Source of the DNA: Pantoea rwandensis
GTDB lineage: Bacteria; Pseudomonadota; Gammaproteobacteria; Enterobacterales; Enterobacteriaceae
Direction of reading: 5' to 3'
Length of the DNA: 64,000 bases
NCBI RefSeq assembly: GCF_002095475.1
Contig: NZ_MLFR01000011.1
Span: 62,001-126,000, forward strand
Below are positions 39,460-50,594 of this stretch, one piece after another; the stretch's first letter is position 1; each line of letters opens with the position of its first letter. Both the position numbers and the translations under genes were made by a program. Under the pieces are notes generated by a model. That model was not told the DNA's origin, did no database searches, and worked only from the letters and a program-made list of their open reading frames with translations.

Positions 39460-40150
39460 ATGAAACGGACTAAAAATATTCGTCATGCCGCTTTTCGTAA
39501 AAGCTGGCAGGCACGCCATTTAACGCCAGTTGCACTCGCGGTCACCGCAGTGTTTATGCTGGCAGGCTGCGAACAGAGCGATGAAACGGTCTCGATGTAT
39601 CAAAAACGCGGATGATTGTGCAAAAGCCAATCCAAGCCAGAGTGCGCAATGCACCACGGCGTACAATGACGCGAAGAAAGAGGCCGAACGCACCGCGCCA
39701 AAATATGCGACCCGTGAAGATTGTGTCGCTGAGTTTGGTGAAAACCAGTGCCAGCAGACACCGGCTCAGGCAGGTGTTGGCACCACGAATAACGCGGAAG
39801 CGCAGCAAAGTGGCAGCTTCTGGATGCCGCTGATGGCCGGTTATATGATGGGCCGCATGATGGGCGGTGGTGCAGGCTTTGCACAACAGCCACTGTTCTC
39901 GCCAAAAACCCCTAACAGCCCGGCAAACGGTCAGTTTGTTGATGCTTCGGGCAAAAATTACGGTACCGCAGCCTCTGGTCGCAGCATGAACGTACCGAAA
40001 TCCGCTATGGCACCAAAACCGGCCACCACGTCCACGATTACCCGTGGTGGATTTGGTGAGACCGTCGCGAAGCAAAATACGATGCAACGCAGCAGTGCCA
40101 CCGGCACCACCCGCAGCAGCACTGGCAGCAGCCGCTCAATGGGAGGCTAA
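39460..40150 (+). CDS. ygiB: DUF1190 protein YgiB, +1 frameshift as read
   Basis: Probable lipoprotein or membrane-associated protein of unknown function (229 aa after correction; E. coli 223). An N-terminal signal with lipobox-like VFMLAGC is followed by DETVSMYQ, then a break: five A's at 39602-39606 (CAAAAACGC) where QNADDC needs CAAAACGC. Past the break the frame continues [59 protein letters not shown] and ends SSRSMGG, matching YgiB to its last residue. Only the downstream fragment has an uninterrupted ORF. ATG 39460 is used; an ATG at 39451 is in frame but badly placed relative to the AGG. ygiC follows after 8 bases. Confidence 0.9.
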
Positions 40151-40158
40151 GCCGCAGT

Positions 40159-41322
40159 ATGCAACGTATTGCCATCAGCGAACGCCCGGACTGGCGCGAT
40201 AAGGCCAACGAATACGGTTTCCAGTTTCACACCATGTATGGCGAGCCTTACTGGTGTGAAGATGCGTACTATCAGTTTACGCTGGCCCAGATTGAGCAAC
40301 TGGAAGATACCACCGCCGAATTGCACCAGATGTGCTTGCAGGCCGTGGAAAAAGTGGTGAACAGTGATGCTCTGCTCGCCCGCTTTTGCATCCCTAAGCA
40401 CACTTGGGATTTCGTGCGCGACTCATGGAAATTACGCCAGCCCTCGCTTTACTCCCGTCTTGATTTAGCCTGGGATGGCAAAGGTGATGCCAAGCTGCTG
40501 GAGAATAACGCGGATACGCCGACATCGCTGTATGAAGCCGCGTTCTTTCAATGGATCTGGCTGGAAGATCAAATCAAGGCAGGCAATCTGCCGCAGGGCA
40601 GCGACCAGTTCAATAGCCTGCAAGAAAAGCTGATCGAACGCTTTGCTGCGCTGCATCAGCAGCACGGTTTTAATCTGCTGCACTTCGCCTGCTGTCGTGA
40701 TACTGAGGAAGATCGTGCCACTGTACAGTACATGCAGGATTGCGCCACTGAAGCTGGCTTGGCCAATGAGTTCCTGTATATCGATGAGATCGGTTTGGGC
40801 GAGAAAGGGCAGTTCACCGATCCGCAAGATCAGGTGATCAGCAACCTGTTCAAACTCTATCCATGGGAATTCATGCTGCGCGAGGTGTTCTCCACTAAGC
40901 TGGCAGATGCCGGTGTGCGCTGGTTAGAGCCCGCCTGGAAGAGCATTATTTCCAACAAAGCCCTGCTGCCACTGCTGTGGGAGATGTTCCCTAATCATCC
41001 TAACTTACTGCCCGCCTATTTTGCTGATGACAAAAATGCCCCGCAAATGGACAAGTTCGTGGTGAAACCGCTGTTTTCACGTGAGGGTGCGAATATTCGC
41101 ATTATCGAAAATGGTCAGGAAATTGCACGTGCTGACGGCCCGTATGGCGAAGAAGGGATGATAATTCAGCAGTTCTACCAACTGCCGAAATTTGGCGACA
41201 GCTATACCCTAATTGGTAGCTGGCTGATTGACGATCAACCCGCCGGTATTGGTATCCGTGAAGATCGCGAACTGATCACTCAGGATCTGTCTCGCTTTTA
41301 CCCGCACACCTTTATTGAATAA
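40159..41322 (+). CDS. ygiC: ATP-grasp ligase YgiC (glutathionylspermidine synthase-like)
   Basis: Acid-amine ligase of the glutathionylspermidine-synthase ATP-grasp family (387 aa). The known E. coli homologue lacks GSP activity, and its true substrate is unresolved. Visible parts are [56 protein letters not shown] with the ATP-binding Lys, and the C-terminal [19 protein letters not shown]. It is cotranscribed with ygiB (8-base gap) just after tolC; the ygiBC pair is conserved with tolC. Confidence 0.95.
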   Translation: MQRIAISERPDWRDKANEYGFQFHTMYGEPYWCEDAYYQFTLAQIEQLEDTTAELHQMCLQAVEKVVNSDALLARFCIPKHTWDFVRDSWKLRQPSLYSRLDLAWDGKGDAKLLENNADTPTSLYEAAFFQWIWLEDQIKAGNLPQGSDQFNSLQEKLIERFAALHQQHGFNLLHFACCRDTEEDRATVQYMQDCATEAGLANEFLYIDEIGLGEKGQFTDPQDQVISNLFKLYPWEFMLREVFSTKLADAGVRWLEPAWKSIISNKALLPLLWEMFPNHPNLLPAYFADDKNAPQMDKFVVKPLFSREGANIRIIENGQEIARADGPYGEEGMIIQQFYQLPKFGDSYTLIGSWLIDDQPAGIGIREDRELITQDLSRFYPHTFIE

Positions 41323-41330
41323 AACGCGGA

Positions 41331-41353
41331 GCCACCCGCATCACTCGGGTGGC
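41331..41353. terminator. Bidirectional terminator between ygiC and ygiD
   Basis: Stem GCCACCCG-CATCACT-CGGGTGGC between convergent stops, flanked by CTCGATTTA on the plus side. Confidence 0.7.
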
Positions 41354-41359
41354 CTCGAT

Positions 41360-42145
41360 TTAGCTGACCTGCACGGACATCATACTGATCGCGCCCATCT
41401 CCATTCCTTCAATCGGAATGCTAATCTGCTCATCGTCTGCGCGTGCCCCGAGAATATACAGCAGCGGCAGATAGTGCTCAGGCGTCGGGTTCGACATCTC
41501 TGCGCCTTCGTGCTGCAAGTAATTCACTAACGGATGATCTGCCGCAGCCCCTGCAAAGCCCAGATTTTCGCGTACGAATTCATTGAAGCTTTCAGCCCAT
41601 GGATAGGTTGTAGCAGCACCCTGCCAGCGCAACATCCGCAAGTTATGCACCACATTACCGCTCGCCACTATCATCACGCCTTCATCACGCAACGATGCGA
41701 GTTTACGGCCTAATTCGTAATGCCATTCAGCCGGTTGAGTCGCATCAATACTTAGCTGCACCACGGGAATGTCGGCTTCCGGATACATTTTTGCCAGCAC
41801 GCCCCATGAGCCGTGGTCGAATCCCCACTCCTGATCGGCATGGACGTCAATCGGCGCCAGCAGGTCGATAACTTGCTGCGCTAACGCTGGCGATCCGGGT
41901 GCTGGATAACGCACATCAAACAGCGCCTGCGGAAAACCGCCGAAATCATGAATGGTGCGCGGATTGTTCATTGCCGTCACCGCCGTGCCACGCGTGTACC
42001 AGTGCGCCGACACCGCCAGGATAGCGCGTGGACGCGGCAATGTTGCACCCAAATGCTGCCATGCGCGGGTATAGGGGTTGTCTTCCAGTACGTTCATCGG
42101 GCTGCCATGACCTAAAAACAGGGCGGGCATACGGTTGTGGCTCAT
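41360..42145 (-). CDS. ygiD: 4,5-DOPA dioxygenase extradiol-like enzyme YgiD
   Basis: LigB-type extradiol ring-cleaving dioxygenase (261 aa). E. coli YgiD converts L-DOPA to 4,5-seco-DOPA. Metal ligands and active-site His are visible at MPALFLGHGSPMN, FDHGSWGVLAKMYPEADIPV, ASGNVVHNLR and TPEHYLPLLYI. The usual neighbour zupT is missing, and ribB follows after a 237-base spacer. The natural substrate in this organism is uncertain. ATG 42145 is preceded by GAGGAACC. Confidence 0.94.
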   Translation of the reverse strand: MSHNRMPALFLGHGSPMNVLEDNPYTRAWQHLGATLPRPRAILAVSAHWYTRGTAVTAMNNPRTIHDFGGFPQALFDVRYPAPGSPALAQQVIDLLAPIDVHADQEWGFDHGSWGVLAKMYPEADIPVVQLSIDATQPAEWHYELGRKLASLRDEGVMIVASGNVVHNLRMLRWQGAATTYPWAESFNEFVRENLGFAGAAADHPLVNYLQHEGAEMSNPTPEHYLPLLYILGARADDEQISIPIEGMEMGAISMMSVQVS

Positions 42146-42301
42146 GAGGGTTCCTCTGACGAAAGTGTCGCTTTATTAGTCGCTACGATACTCGCTTTCG
42201 TGCCGGGATTAACGCTGATAACTATGATGTTCTCTATCAGAGAATTTGAATAAGAATTTAAATAAGATTGAGGCGATGGAAGGGATAAAAAGAACGACAG
42301 A

Positions 42302-42376
42302 AAATCGCATTAAGTCATTGTCAGGTCGCCACTTTGGCGACCGAACGAAGGTTGAACCAGCAGCTTAATGCGATTT
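42302..42376. repeat. 75-bp nested hairpin, MITE-like, next to the ribB stop
   Basis: Perfect 13-bp outer arms AAATCGCATTAAG (42302-42314) and CTTAATGCGATTT (42364-42376) enclose an inner perfect stem GGTCGCC-ACTTT-GGCGACC (42324-42342). The inner stem resembles the REP hairpin core used elsewhere in this window. It ends six bases from the ribB stop and would be transcribed with ribB. Confidence 0.75.
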
Positions 42377-42382
42377 ATCGGC

Positions 42383-43039
42383 TTAACTTGCCTGGCGCGT
42401 TTCGTGCTCGCGGCGATAAGCCACCAGATCTTCAATCGTCACAACCGGCATATCGTGTTGTTTCGCAAAGACAATCGCTTCCGGAGCATGCGCCATACTG
42501 CCATCGTCGTTGGTGAGTTCACACAGTACACCTGCCGATTTAAATCCAGCCAGCGTTACCAAATCGATAGTGGCTTCAGTGTGGCCACCGCGAGTCAGCA
42601 CGCCGCCTTCACGAGCGCGCAGTGGGAAAACGTGGCCAGGGCGATTGAGATCGCTCGGCTTAGCGTCATCAGCGATAGCAGCACGAATGGTGGTGATACG
42701 ATCGGCTGCAGATACACCGGTGGTCACACCGGCTGCCGCTTCAATGGTCACGGTGAAACCCGTGCCATATGAGCTGGTATTGGTTTCTACCATCATTGGC
42801 AGATCCAGCTGCTGGCGGCGCTCTTCAGTGATACACAGGCAGACAATCCCGCTACCGTGGCGAATGGTCAGAGCCATCTGCTCAACAGTCATGGTTTCGG
42901 CGGCAAAGATCATATCGCCTTCGTTTTCACGATTTTCATCGTCGAGCACCATTACACCGCGACCGTTACGCAGCGCATTAATGGCGCGTTCTACACGCTG
43001 TTCCGGCGTGCCAAATTCAGAAAGAAGCGTCTGATTCAT
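42383..43039 (-). CDS. ribB: 3,4-dihydroxy-2-butanone-4-phosphate synthase RibB
   Basis: Mg-dependent enzyme that converts ribulose 5-phosphate to 3,4-dihydroxy-2-butanone 4-phosphate plus formate for riboflavin synthesis (218 aa). The acidic active-site loop is [18 protein letters not shown]; further blocks are [35 protein letters not shown] and HTEATIDL. The start is ATG 43039; an upstream in-frame start adds a non-conserved leader. Expression is governed by the FMN riboswitch about 110 bases upstream. Confidence 0.97.
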   Translation of the reverse strand: MNQTLLSEFGTPEQRVERAINALRNGRGVMVLDDENRENEGDMIFAAETMTVEQMALTIRHGSGIVCLCITEERRQQLDLPMMVETNTSSYGTGFTVTIEAAAGVTTGVSAADRITTIRAAIADDAKPSDLNRPGHVFPLRAREGGVLTRGGHTEATIDLVTLAGFKSAGVLCELTNDDGSMAHAPEAIVFAKQHDMPVVTIEDLVAYRREHETRQAS

Positions 43040-43150
43040 GGTAAAAAACCTTATAAAAAATATATGAGTTACCAGAACCAGGGCGTGCTTAGGAGTGCGC
43101 AAAAAATACACATGGCAAAAACGTGACGCGGGCGTAAGCCCGGCTGATGT

Positions 43151-43301
43151 CGTTACCCTCTCCCATCCGGACTCTAACCGTCGGCCCCGGAATTACACCG
43201 GGTCTGCTGACCTTTCACTTTGCAGCGAAAGCGCTCGCGGGCTTTCAGCCGAAGCTGATTTACCGCCGGTGGGGAATTTCGCCCCGCCCTGAGAATAAGC
43301 G
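43151..43301 (-). promoter_or_regulatory. FMN riboswitch (RFN element) of ribB, sroG region
   Basis: Read on the minus strand, the conserved RFN blocks appear in order: CTTATTCTCAGGGCGGGGCG, AATTCCCCACCGGCGGTAAA, AGCCCGCGAGCG, GTCAGCAGACCCGGTGTAAT, TCCGGGGCCGACGGTTAGAG and TCCGGATGGGAGAGGGTAAC. These are the hallmarks of the FMN aptamer. It lies in the 5' leader of ribB, where FMN binding reduces expression. In E. coli the same leader yields the small RNA SroG. Confidence 0.97.
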
Positions 43302-43471
43302 AGGTCACTATAACGCCAATCATCTGCACGGGCAATCGACAAAGGCGCAAATGCTTTTGCATTTCCTGCGTTACGGATTTCAGGTTTAACCTTTTCGTTT
43401 CTGGCATTACACTTAACGTTTGTTGAGTCGGAACACGCGCTGTTATCAGCCACTGCAACCAGGAAATTACC

Positions 43472-43777
43472 ATGATCGACACGAAAAAAATTGAACAACT
43501 GGCTCGCCAGGTACATGAAGCCATGCCAAAAGGGATTCGCGACTTTGGCGACGATGTCGAAAAGAAAATTCGTCAGGTATTGCAGGCGCAATTAACCCGC
43601 ATGGATCTGGTTAATCGTGAAGAGTTTGATGTACAGACGCAGGTGTTGCTGCGTACACGTGAGAAGCTGGCCGCGTTGGAACAACGTCTGGCAAAACTGG
43701 AGAGCGAGAGCCCTGCCGCACCGGCTCCAGCAGTGGTGACGCCAGACCCAGCGGGTAAAATCGATACTCCGCAGTAA
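43472..43777 (+). CDS. ubiK: Ubiquinone biosynthesis accessory factor UbiK (YqiC)
   Basis: Small coiled-coil protein (101 aa) that works with UbiJ to support the ubiquinone biosynthetic complex. [20 protein letters not shown] at the N-terminus and the C-terminal coiled coil ([20 protein letters not shown]) match E. coli YqiC. The tail is Pro/Ala-rich and variable. It is monocistronic, divergent from ribB, with GGAAATTACC before the ATG. A REPIN pair follows. Confidence 0.95.
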   Translation: MIDTKKIEQLARQVHEAMPKGIRDFGDDVEKKIRQVLQAQLTRMDLVNREEFDVQTQVLLRTREKLAALEQRLAKLESESPAAPAPAVVTPDPAGKIDTPQ

Positions 43778-43856
43778 GGGCTTAGAAGGCGTAACGCGGT
43801 GCGCTCAAGCGAAGATGGCTTGGAGTCACCTGTGGTGCTGCAATGAAAAATGATTC

Positions 43857-43930
43857 GTAGCGGCACGATTTATCGTGCATCTGTCAGGCATTGATCTGGC
43901 TGCAAGATACGCAATAAATTGCGCCGCTAC
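43857..43930. repeat. REPIN-like inverted pair (GTAGCGGC subgroup)
   Basis: 43857-43879 on the plus strand (GTAGCGGCACGATTTATCGT) and 43909-43930 on the minus strand (GTAGCGGCGCAATTTATTGC) face each other between ubiK and the hldE stop; both GTAG feet are intact. Confidence 0.75.
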
Positions 43931-43938
43931 GTTTTTCA

Positions 43939-45363
43939 TTAATGGCTGCGAATCGTCTTGATGATATTGGTGGTTGAGATACCGTCTTCAAAGTTCAGCA
44001 CGCGCACGTCACCGCCATTCGCCCAGACCTCTTTACTGCCCGCGATATCTTCTGGCTTATAATCCCCGCCTTTCACCAGCAGGTCCGGCAACACTTCAGC
44101 GATCAAACGTTGTGGCGTGTCCTCTTCAAACAACACTACCCAGTCAACCGCTTCCAGCGCCCCTAGCACAATCATTCGGTTTTCCTGCGGGTTAACCGGA
44201 CGCGTTTCACCTTTCAGACGCTTAGTGGATGCATCACTGTTAACGGCAACGATCAAACGATCGCCCAGCTTACGTGCATTCGCCAGGTAGGAAACGTGGC
44301 CAGCATGCAGAATGTCGAAAACACCATTGGTCATCACCACTTTTTCGCCACGCTGACGCGCCATGGCCACGGCCGTTTTCAGTTCGGATTCGGTCATCAC
44401 ACCAAATCCCGTTTCCGGACGGGCGTGAATAGCGTTCTCCAGCTCAACAGTGCTGACCGTTGACGTACCCAGTTTACCCACAACCACGCCCGCCGCCGCA
44501 TTCGCCAGGAAGCAAGCTTCTTCCAGGCTATCTCCGGCTGCCAGCACGGCCGCAAGCACTCCAATAACGGTATCGCCAGCACCGGTAACGTCATACACTT
44601 CCTGCGCCTGAGTGGGCAGATGCAGTGGCTCTTTACCCGGTTGCAGCAACGTCATGCCGTTTTCTGAGCGGGTAACTAACAGTGCAGAGAGATCGTAATC
44701 AGCGATCAGCTGCATACCACGGCTGACAATCTCTTCGACCGTTTTACACTTGCCGACCACCGCCTCGAACTCAGACAGATTAGGCGTCAGCAAGGTTGCG
44801 CCGCGATAGCGTTCAAAGTCCGTTCCTTTTGGGTCGATCAACACGGGAACCTTGGCTTCACGCGCCAGCTGAATCATGGTTTCCACACTGCTCAGTGCAC
44901 CTTTCGCGTAGTCTGACAGCACCAGCGCACCGGCCTGTGCCAGCGATTGACGCATACGATCGTGGATCGGCTGCGGATCGACCTGCTCAAAGCCTTCTTC
45001 AAAATCGAGACGAATCAGCTGCTGGTTACGCGATAACACGCGCAATTTGGTGATGGTAGGATGACTTTTCACGGCAACAAAATCGCAGTCGACCTTCACC
45101 TTCTCCAGCGTTTCGCTCAACACACGTGCCGCATCGTCTTCACCGGTCAGGCCGATTAAACGCGATACCGCACCAAGCGCAGCAATGTTCATTGCGACGT
45201 TTGCCGCGCCGCCCGGACGTTCCTCGATCGTATCGACTTTCACCACTGGCACTGGGGCTTCAGGTGAGATACGGCTTGTCGGCCCATACCAGTAGCGATC
45301 CAACATCACATCGCCAACAACCAGCACAGCAGCTTTGCCAAAAGCGGGCAGCGTTACTTTCAT
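43939..45363 (-). CDS. hldE: Bifunctional heptose 7-phosphate kinase / heptose 1-phosphate adenylyltransferase HldE
   Basis: Two-domain enzyme that makes ADP-heptose precursors of the LPS inner core (474 aa). The N-terminal PfkB-type kinase domain (about 1-318) has [28 protein letters not shown] and [15 protein letters not shown], the latter with the catalytic Asp. The C-terminal nucleotidyltransferase domain (about 340-474) has [18 protein letters not shown] and [14 protein letters not shown] ending [14 protein letters not shown]. It lies 65 bases downstream of glnE and is part of the conserved ygiF-glnE-hldE run. Confidence 0.98.
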   Translation of the reverse strand: MKVTLPAFGKAAVLVVGDVMLDRYWYGPTSRISPEAPVPVVKVDTIEERPGGAANVAMNIAALGAVSRLIGLTGEDDAARVLSETLEKVKVDCDFVAVKSHPTITKLRVLSRNQQLIRLDFEEGFEQVDPQPIHDRMRQSLAQAGALVLSDYAKGALSSVETMIQLAREAKVPVLIDPKGTDFERYRGATLLTPNLSEFEAVVGKCKTVEEIVSRGMQLIADYDLSALLVTRSENGMTLLQPGKEPLHLPTQAQEVYDVTGAGDTVIGVLAAVLAAGDSLEEACFLANAAAGVVVGKLGTSTVSTVELENAIHARPETGFGVMTESELKTAVAMARQRGEKVVMTNGVFDILHAGHVSYLANARKLGDRLIVAVNSDASTKRLKGETRPVNPQENRMIVLGALEAVDWVVLFEEDTPQRLIAEVLPDLLVKGGDYKPEDIAGSKEVWANGGDVRVLNFEDGISTTNIIKTIRSH

Positions 45364-45428
45364 TCCAGAGACTCCAGACTTCGGTCAAAATAATGCGCGG
45401 ATAGTAGCATAAAAGCCTGTCGGCTCAC

Positions 45429-48284
45429 TTACTCCACGCCATCAGATTCGGTAGCGGCCAGCCAGCGTTGCCAGCTGTCATGCACGACGGCTCGCTCGGT
45501 GGCAAAAGATTCTGGTGCAACGTGCCCCGGCAACTCTTGCAACGCTAAATGGTGTAGCGCATCGCGCAAGGTCACGTAAGCATGTGTTAGCGCCTGCGCT
45601 TCCTCTGCATCCATGATTTCCTGACGCGCCATCAGCTCGAAAATTCGCACATTGTCTGACCAACGCGTCAGAGCGGGCTGGTCGGCCGCGTATCCTAGGA
45701 CAAGATATTGCGCGATGAATTCAATATCGGTGATACCGCCCTCATCGGTCTTTATTTCCCAGCGCCCTTTATGTTTATTGCTGAGATGCGCACGCATTTT
45801 CTCTCGCATCTCACGCACTTCCTTCCTCAGCGTATGATGTTCACGCGGCAGAGAGAGAATGCCGCGACGGATCTCATTGAAGCGCTCGCAGAGTGCTGGC
45901 TCGCCAAACACAATACGCGCGCGCACCAATGCCTGATGTTCCCAAGTCCAGGCTTCGCTGCGTTGATATTCGTCGAATGCAGCAAAAGTGCTCACCAGCA
46001 TTCCCGCCGCGCCAGACGGACGCAGACGCGCATCAACTTCATACAAAATACCGGACGAGGTCCGCGTGCTGAACAGATGCATCACGCGCTGCGCCAGACG
46101 CAGGTAGAACTGGCGGCCATCAATTACCCGCTCACCAGTAGTTTCCGCATCATCCGGGCAATCATGTAGGAAGACCAAATCAAGGTCAGAGCTGTAACCC
46201 AATTCCCAACCGCCCAGCTTGCCATAGCCGATCACGGCAAAGCCGCGCTCGCTGTCACTGGTGAGATGCGAAGGACGGCCGTAGCGCTGCACCATCATCT
46301 GCCACGCCTGCTGTACCACCGACTCAATGATGGCTTCGGCCAGCCAGGTTAAGTGATCACTCACTTTCATCACCGGTAGCGTTTCAGCGATATCCGCAGC
46401 CGCGATGCGTAAATGCTGCGCCTGCTTAAACTGGCGTAGTGCTTCCAGCTGCTGCTCTTCATCGTCGGTAGGGATACGCAGCAGATACTGGCGTAATTCA
46501 TCACGATAAGCATCGGTGGCAGTGGGTTGGTACAGCGTGGCAGGATCGAGCAGTTCATCCAGCAGCAACGGATGGCGTGCCAGTTGGCTGGCAATCATCG
46601 GCGAAGCGGCACAAAGACGGATGAGATGGCGTAACGCACCGTGATATTCCGTCAACAGTTCCAGATAGGTACTGCGCGTCAGCACACCCAGCAAGAGAGG
46701 TGTCAGACGACCCAGCACCAGATCCGCATCTTCACGTGGACACACTTCACTGAGCAAGCGCGGCATCAATTGATCGAGTGCTAAGCGCCCGCGCGGGCCA
46801 ATCGTGCGGCGACTGACATCCTGACGGAAATTGTTTAACGCGTTAAAGAGCGCGTGGCGCTGCGTTTCATCCAACTGCGGCACCACGGGAATCAGGTCGT
46901 TCTCCTCCAGGGTGTCTTGCCACAGACCCGCAAATTCAACCAACTGAGGTTGGTCATCCACATCCGGCGCATCATCGCCGATCAGCTCATCAAAGATACT
47001 GCGCACACCCGCCATTTGCAGCTCAAGCTGCTCCATGAGGGCGTTCCAGTCAGAGAAGCCCATCGCCCACGCCAAACGTTGACGGTCGAGTGGGTTTTCT
47101 GGCAGCGTTTGTGTCTGTTCGTCGTTAATGCTTTGCAGCAAGTTTTCCAACCTACGCAAGAACAGGTAAGCGGCTCGCAGATGTTCAATCTGTTGAGGAG
47201 TCAATAAAGACAGCTCACCAATCGCCTTGAGCGTTGGCAGCAAAGAACGAAGCTGTAGTGAGCGCTCACGTCCACCACGGATTAACTGAAAGACCTGCAC
47301 GATGAATTCGGTTTCGCGAATGCCGCCCGCACCGAGTTTGATGTTGTCCTTCAAACCGCGCCGACGCACTTCACGGGCAATCATGCCTTTCATATTTCGC
47401 AGTGACTGGATCACACTGAAGTCGATGTAGCGACGATACACGAAGGGGCGCAGCATCTGCTGCAATTCCTGGCTCCAGTGGCCGTGGTCATCTCCCATCA
47501 GCCGCGCTTTCACCATCGCGTAGCGTTCCCAGTCGCGGCCCTGCTCCTGATAATAGTCTTCCAGCGCCGCAAAGCTCAGTACCAATGGACCACTGTCACC
47601 AAAGGGACGCAGACGCATATCCACACGATAGACAAAGCCATCGATGGTCGGCTGATCCAGCACTTTAATCAGGCGCTGGCCCATACGGGTGAAGAACTGG
47701 GCGTTATCGAGTTCGCGCCTTCCCCCTTTTGTCACACCATTTTCTGGCCAGGCAAAAATCAGGTCGATATCGGAAGAGAAATTGAGTTCGCCTCCTCCCA
47801 GTTTGCCCATGCCGAGAATCAACATAGGCTGCGCTTCGCCCGCTTCATTACAAGGGGTGCCAAAATCACGGCTACAATCCTGCCACACCCAGTCACGCGC
47901 AGCGGCGATAAGTATTTCAGCCAGCGTGCTGAGTTGCGTCAGACTCTGTTCAGTACTGGCGTGTTGCAGCGCCTGCATCCAGGCAATACGCACCAGCATA
48001 TGACGACGAAACAGGCGTAGCTCACGCATCAGAGCGTTTTCATTATCCACACCCACCAGCACCTGAGTTAGCCAGCTTGCATAGTGCTGCCACTCATCAG
48101 GTGCGGGCGGTTGCTGTTGGAGTTGTTGCCACCACTCCGGGTGCTGCTGCAGGTTATCAACCACAAAGTCACTAAAGGTCAGCGCACCCGCCTGTTCTGG
48201 CGTAAACGCTGACGGCGGCGTATTCAACCGCTCTGCCACAATAGCTAATTGCGCCTGCATCAGCGCCGGTAACGGTAACAACAT
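45429..48284 (-). CDS. glnE: Glutamine synthetase adenylyltransferase/removase GlnE
   Basis: Bifunctional regulator of nitrogen assimilation that deadenylylates (N-terminal half) or adenylylates (C-terminal half) glutamine synthetase in response to PII and glutamine (951 aa). Both nucleotidyltransferase motifs are visible: [20 protein letters not shown] near residue 155, and [20 protein letters not shown] near residue 690. A helical regulatory linker lies between. ygiF is 31 bases upstream and hldE downstream, as in E. coli. Confidence 0.98.
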   Translation of the reverse strand: MLLPLPALMQAQLAIVAERLNTPPSAFTPEQAGALTFSDFVVDNLQQHPEWWQQLQQQPPAPDEWQHYASWLTQVLVGVDNENALMRELRLFRRHMLVRIAWMQALQHASTEQSLTQLSTLAEILIAAARDWVWQDCSRDFGTPCNEAGEAQPMLILGMGKLGGGELNFSSDIDLIFAWPENGVTKGGRRELDNAQFFTRMGQRLIKVLDQPTIDGFVYRVDMRLRPFGDSGPLVLSFAALEDYYQEQGRDWERYAMVKARLMGDDHGHWSQELQQMLRPFVYRRYIDFSVIQSLRNMKGMIAREVRRRGLKDNIKLGAGGIRETEFIVQVFQLIRGGRERSLQLRSLLPTLKAIGELSLLTPQQIEHLRAAYLFLRRLENLLQSINDEQTQTLPENPLDRQRLAWAMGFSDWNALMEQLELQMAGVRSIFDELIGDDAPDVDDQPQLVEFAGLWQDTLEENDLIPVVPQLDETQRHALFNALNNFRQDVSRRTIGPRGRLALDQLMPRLLSEVCPREDADLVLGRLTPLLLGVLTRSTYLELLTEYHGALRHLIRLCAASPMIASQLARHPLLLDELLDPATLYQPTATDAYRDELRQYLLRIPTDDEEQQLEALRQFKQAQHLRIAAADIAETLPVMKVSDHLTWLAEAIIESVVQQAWQMMVQRYGRPSHLTSDSERGFAVIGYGKLGGWELGYSSDLDLVFLHDCPDDAETTGERVIDGRQFYLRLAQRVMHLFSTRTSSGILYEVDARLRPSGAAGMLVSTFAAFDEYQRSEAWTWEHQALVRARIVFGEPALCERFNEIRRGILSLPREHHTLRKEVREMREKMRAHLSNKHKGRWEIKTDEGGITDIEFIAQYLVLGYAADQPALTRWSDNVRIFELMARQEIMDAEEAQALTHAYVTLRDALHHLALQELPGHVAPESFATERAVVHDSWQRWLAATESDGVE

Positions 48285-48315
48285 CTCCCCTCCCTGATTT
48301 ATGTGTGCGTCGGGC

Positions 48316-49626
48316 CTAGCGTTTCACTCCGCTATTCAGCCAGAACGGCGATGGCCGAATGGCCAGGTTAACCAGCTGCAGCAATCCGCGCTCTTGCTGG
48401 ATGCGAATTGCATGCTGCAACTCCTGCCAGCCAGACAACCAGATATTCACCTCTTCGGCGGGATAGGCCCCAGCGAGCAGATGCACCGCCAGCAGTTGGC
48501 GATTCAGACGCGTCAATTTGTCCTGGAATTCATTGAACAGCTGCACATCGACAAAAGTCTCTCTCAGGTCGGCGGCAATGCGGCTAAGCATGATGTCACT
48601 GAATCGCTTGAACGATCCCTGCAACTTACTTTTGTTCTTGTCATCAAGCCAGTTGTGCCACTGTGACTCTACCAACCAGTGAGTGAGTGCTAACTGAGCC
48701 TCGACAGAGATCGCCGAAAAACAGGCCGTTTCAGCCTCGATTTCAGTATCAGCCAGCAACTCATCCAGCTGCGTCAGTTTCTGACGCAAATCACTGCTTG
48801 CCTTACGCGGTACTAAGGCACCAAACAGTGAGAACGCCTGGCGCAGCGTTTCGAGTGCTTCAACGACAGCCTCTTTTGCATCCTGATTGCCGCGCAGCCA
48901 CACTTCTTCATGGTACTGCCATTGATTCATCGCGACGGTCATGGCGTTCACCATCCCCTGCTCCACGGTGGCTTTTGCGGCGATTCTTTGCAGAGGGAGT
49001 GCACGCAGCGGGCGTTCAGGATTGCCCTGCGCCAGCTGATAGCCTCTTGCCGCTTTACTCAGACTGCCAAGACGTAGGCCGCCCGTGGTCATTAAGGCTT
49101 CCGCAAAGTTGAGCATGTCGGCGCGCTGTCCACTTTTCAGTTCCAACTCAACTTCATACAGCGGTTCGGTCAGCTCACCTGCAGCGACTTCACCACGGTC
49201 GAAAGCGACTTCAATTTCGCTCTCACCAAACTGAACCAGCCAGGCTTCACGCTGGAAGTGGGTGCTGAATAGCGGCTGCAAACGCTGCTGCAATGCGGCA
49301 ACGTCGGTGCCCTGGGGCCAGATTTCTGCTGGAAGCTGGGCGATATCCAGCTGAGGTTCCGTGAGATCGACATTGTATTCAGGCCGCTGGTGTAGACCGC
49401 CTACCGTTTTACCGGCGGCTTTCAGCGTCATTTCATAACGTTGATCAACGCCACGAATGCGCAGGCCCATGTCCCAGCGACGTAGCTGGTTGTCATCGGT
49501 CTCAAAATAGATGTTGGTCAATTCGCGCGCGGCGAAGTGCTGATGTGGCCAAACGGCAAGCTTTTCACCGAGTTTTTCGGCGGCTTGGGGTGTGGCAATG
49601 AACTTTAATTCGATTTCGATGGTCAT
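48316..49626 (-). CDS. ygiF: Inorganic triphosphatase YgiF (CYTH-CHAD)
   Basis: Two-domain protein (436 aa). The N-terminal CYTH tunnel domain starts with the ExExK signature (EIELKF) and further charged strands ([30 protein letters not shown]); it hydrolyses tripolyphosphate. The C-terminal CHAD domain (about 220-436) is helical and His/Arg-rich; it is thought to bind polyphosphate. It is the first gene of the ygiF-glnE-hldE run and divergent from ygiM. Confidence 0.96.
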   Translation of the reverse strand: MTIEIELKFIATPQAAEKLGEKLAVWPHQHFAARELTNIYFETDDNQLRRWDMGLRIRGVDQRYEMTLKAAGKTVGGLHQRPEYNVDLTEPQLDIAQLPAEIWPQGTDVAALQQRLQPLFSTHFQREAWLVQFGESEIEVAFDRGEVAAGELTEPLYEVELELKSGQRADMLNFAEALMTTGGLRLGSLSKAARGYQLAQGNPERPLRALPLQRIAAKATVEQGMVNAMTVAMNQWQYHEEVWLRGNQDAKEAVVEALETLRQAFSLFGALVPRKASSDLRQKLTQLDELLADTEIEAETACFSAISVEAQLALTHWLVESQWHNWLDDKNKSKLQGSFKRFSDIMLSRIAADLRETFVDVQLFNEFQDKLTRLNRQLLAVHLLAGAYPAEEVNIWLSGWQELQHAIRIQQERGLLQLVNLAIRPSPFWLNSGVKR

Positions 49627-49830
49627 AATTTTTTATTCAATACGCTGCTGGCACTTACGAGTTTAATCTGGCGAAGAGTAATGCACCGGAAGCCCGCTGT
49701 CTCCGCTTTCTTGTGCTTTTACGACCCTTTTCGCATTGGATTGAGACCAGGATAGTTCTCATTCAGATTTTTGAGAAGCGTCCCCAGACTGTGCCGGTAA
49801 TTTTACGCCATTAAGAAAAAACGATATCGA

Positions 49831-50454
49831 ATGAAAAAAATCACTCTTGCTGCCCTTTCTTTGCTGGCTTTTAGCGCCATCGCCCCCGTCCATGCTGCTG
49901 ACGAAAAGCGTTACATCTCCGACGAATTATCCACTTGGGTACGCAGCGGTCCAGGCGATCAGTATCGTCTGATTGGCAAGCTGAATGCCGGAGAGGAAGT
50001 CACCTTGTTGCAAGTCAACAACGATTCCCAATACGGCCAGATCCGTGATGCTGAAGGTAAGACCAACTGGATACCCTTGTCACAGCTCAGTGCTGAACCC
50101 AGCTTGCGCACTCGCGTGCCGCAACTTGAGCAGCAGGTCAAAGATTTGACCGCCAAGTTAGGGAACATCGACAACAGCTGGAACCAGCGCACTTCTGAAA
50201 TGCAAAACAAAGTGGCTAACAGCGATGGCACGATTGATGGCCTGAAAGCCGAGAATCAGAAATTGAAAAATGAGCTGATTGTCGCTCAAAAGAAAGTCAG
50301 CGCCGCTAACGTCCAGCTGGATGACAAACAGCGCACCATCATCATGCAGTGGTTCATGTATGGCGGTGGCGTGCTGGGTGTAGGCTTATTGCTCGGTTTG
50401 GTGTTGCCGCATATGGTGCCGCGCCGCAAGAAAAACGATCGCTGGATGAACTAA
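49831..50454 (+). CDS. ygiM: SH3-domain inner-membrane protein YgiM
   Basis: TIGR04211 family protein (207 aa). It has a signal peptide (KKITLAALSLLAFSAIAPVHA-A), a bacterial SH3 domain in the periplasm (ISDELSTWVRSGPGDQYRLI, about 25-90), a coiled coil (about 95-165) and a C-terminal transmembrane helix (WFMYGGGVLGVGLLLGLVLP) with a basic cytosolic tail (RRKKNDRW). Its role is not established, though its fold and its position by cca suggest an envelope scaffold. The gap to cca is 140 bases. Confidence 0.94.
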   Translation: MKKITLAALSLLAFSAIAPVHAADEKRYISDELSTWVRSGPGDQYRLIGKLNAGEEVTLLQVNNDSQYGQIRDAEGKTNWIPLSQLSAEPSLRTRVPQLEQQVKDLTAKLGNIDNSWNQRTSEMQNKVANSDGTIDGLKAENQKLKNELIVAQKKVSAANVQLDDKQRTIIMQWFMYGGGVLGVGLLLGLVLPHMVPRRKKNDRWMN

Positions 50455-50594
50455 ACCGCCACATCGATTTGTCGTTTTCTTTCAGGGGATCGTAAGATGC
50501 CCCTTTTGGCGTGCCCGATTTTTAACCAAAGTATGCAACAATAACGCAACATGCGTGCACGGCGCGCAGATTACATTGCCTCTGGAGTAGTTGA

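Noticed and set aside
38374..39606. Programmed frameshifting in tolC and ygiB
   Set aside because: Homologues of both genes are read in one frame without frameshifting, and the window has other single-base indels in different contexts; error is the simpler account. Kept only as a checkable alternative.
47478..48020. 180-codon open frame opposite glnE
   Set aside because: Lies wholly within the conserved GlnE N-terminal domain on the other strand; no family resemblance.
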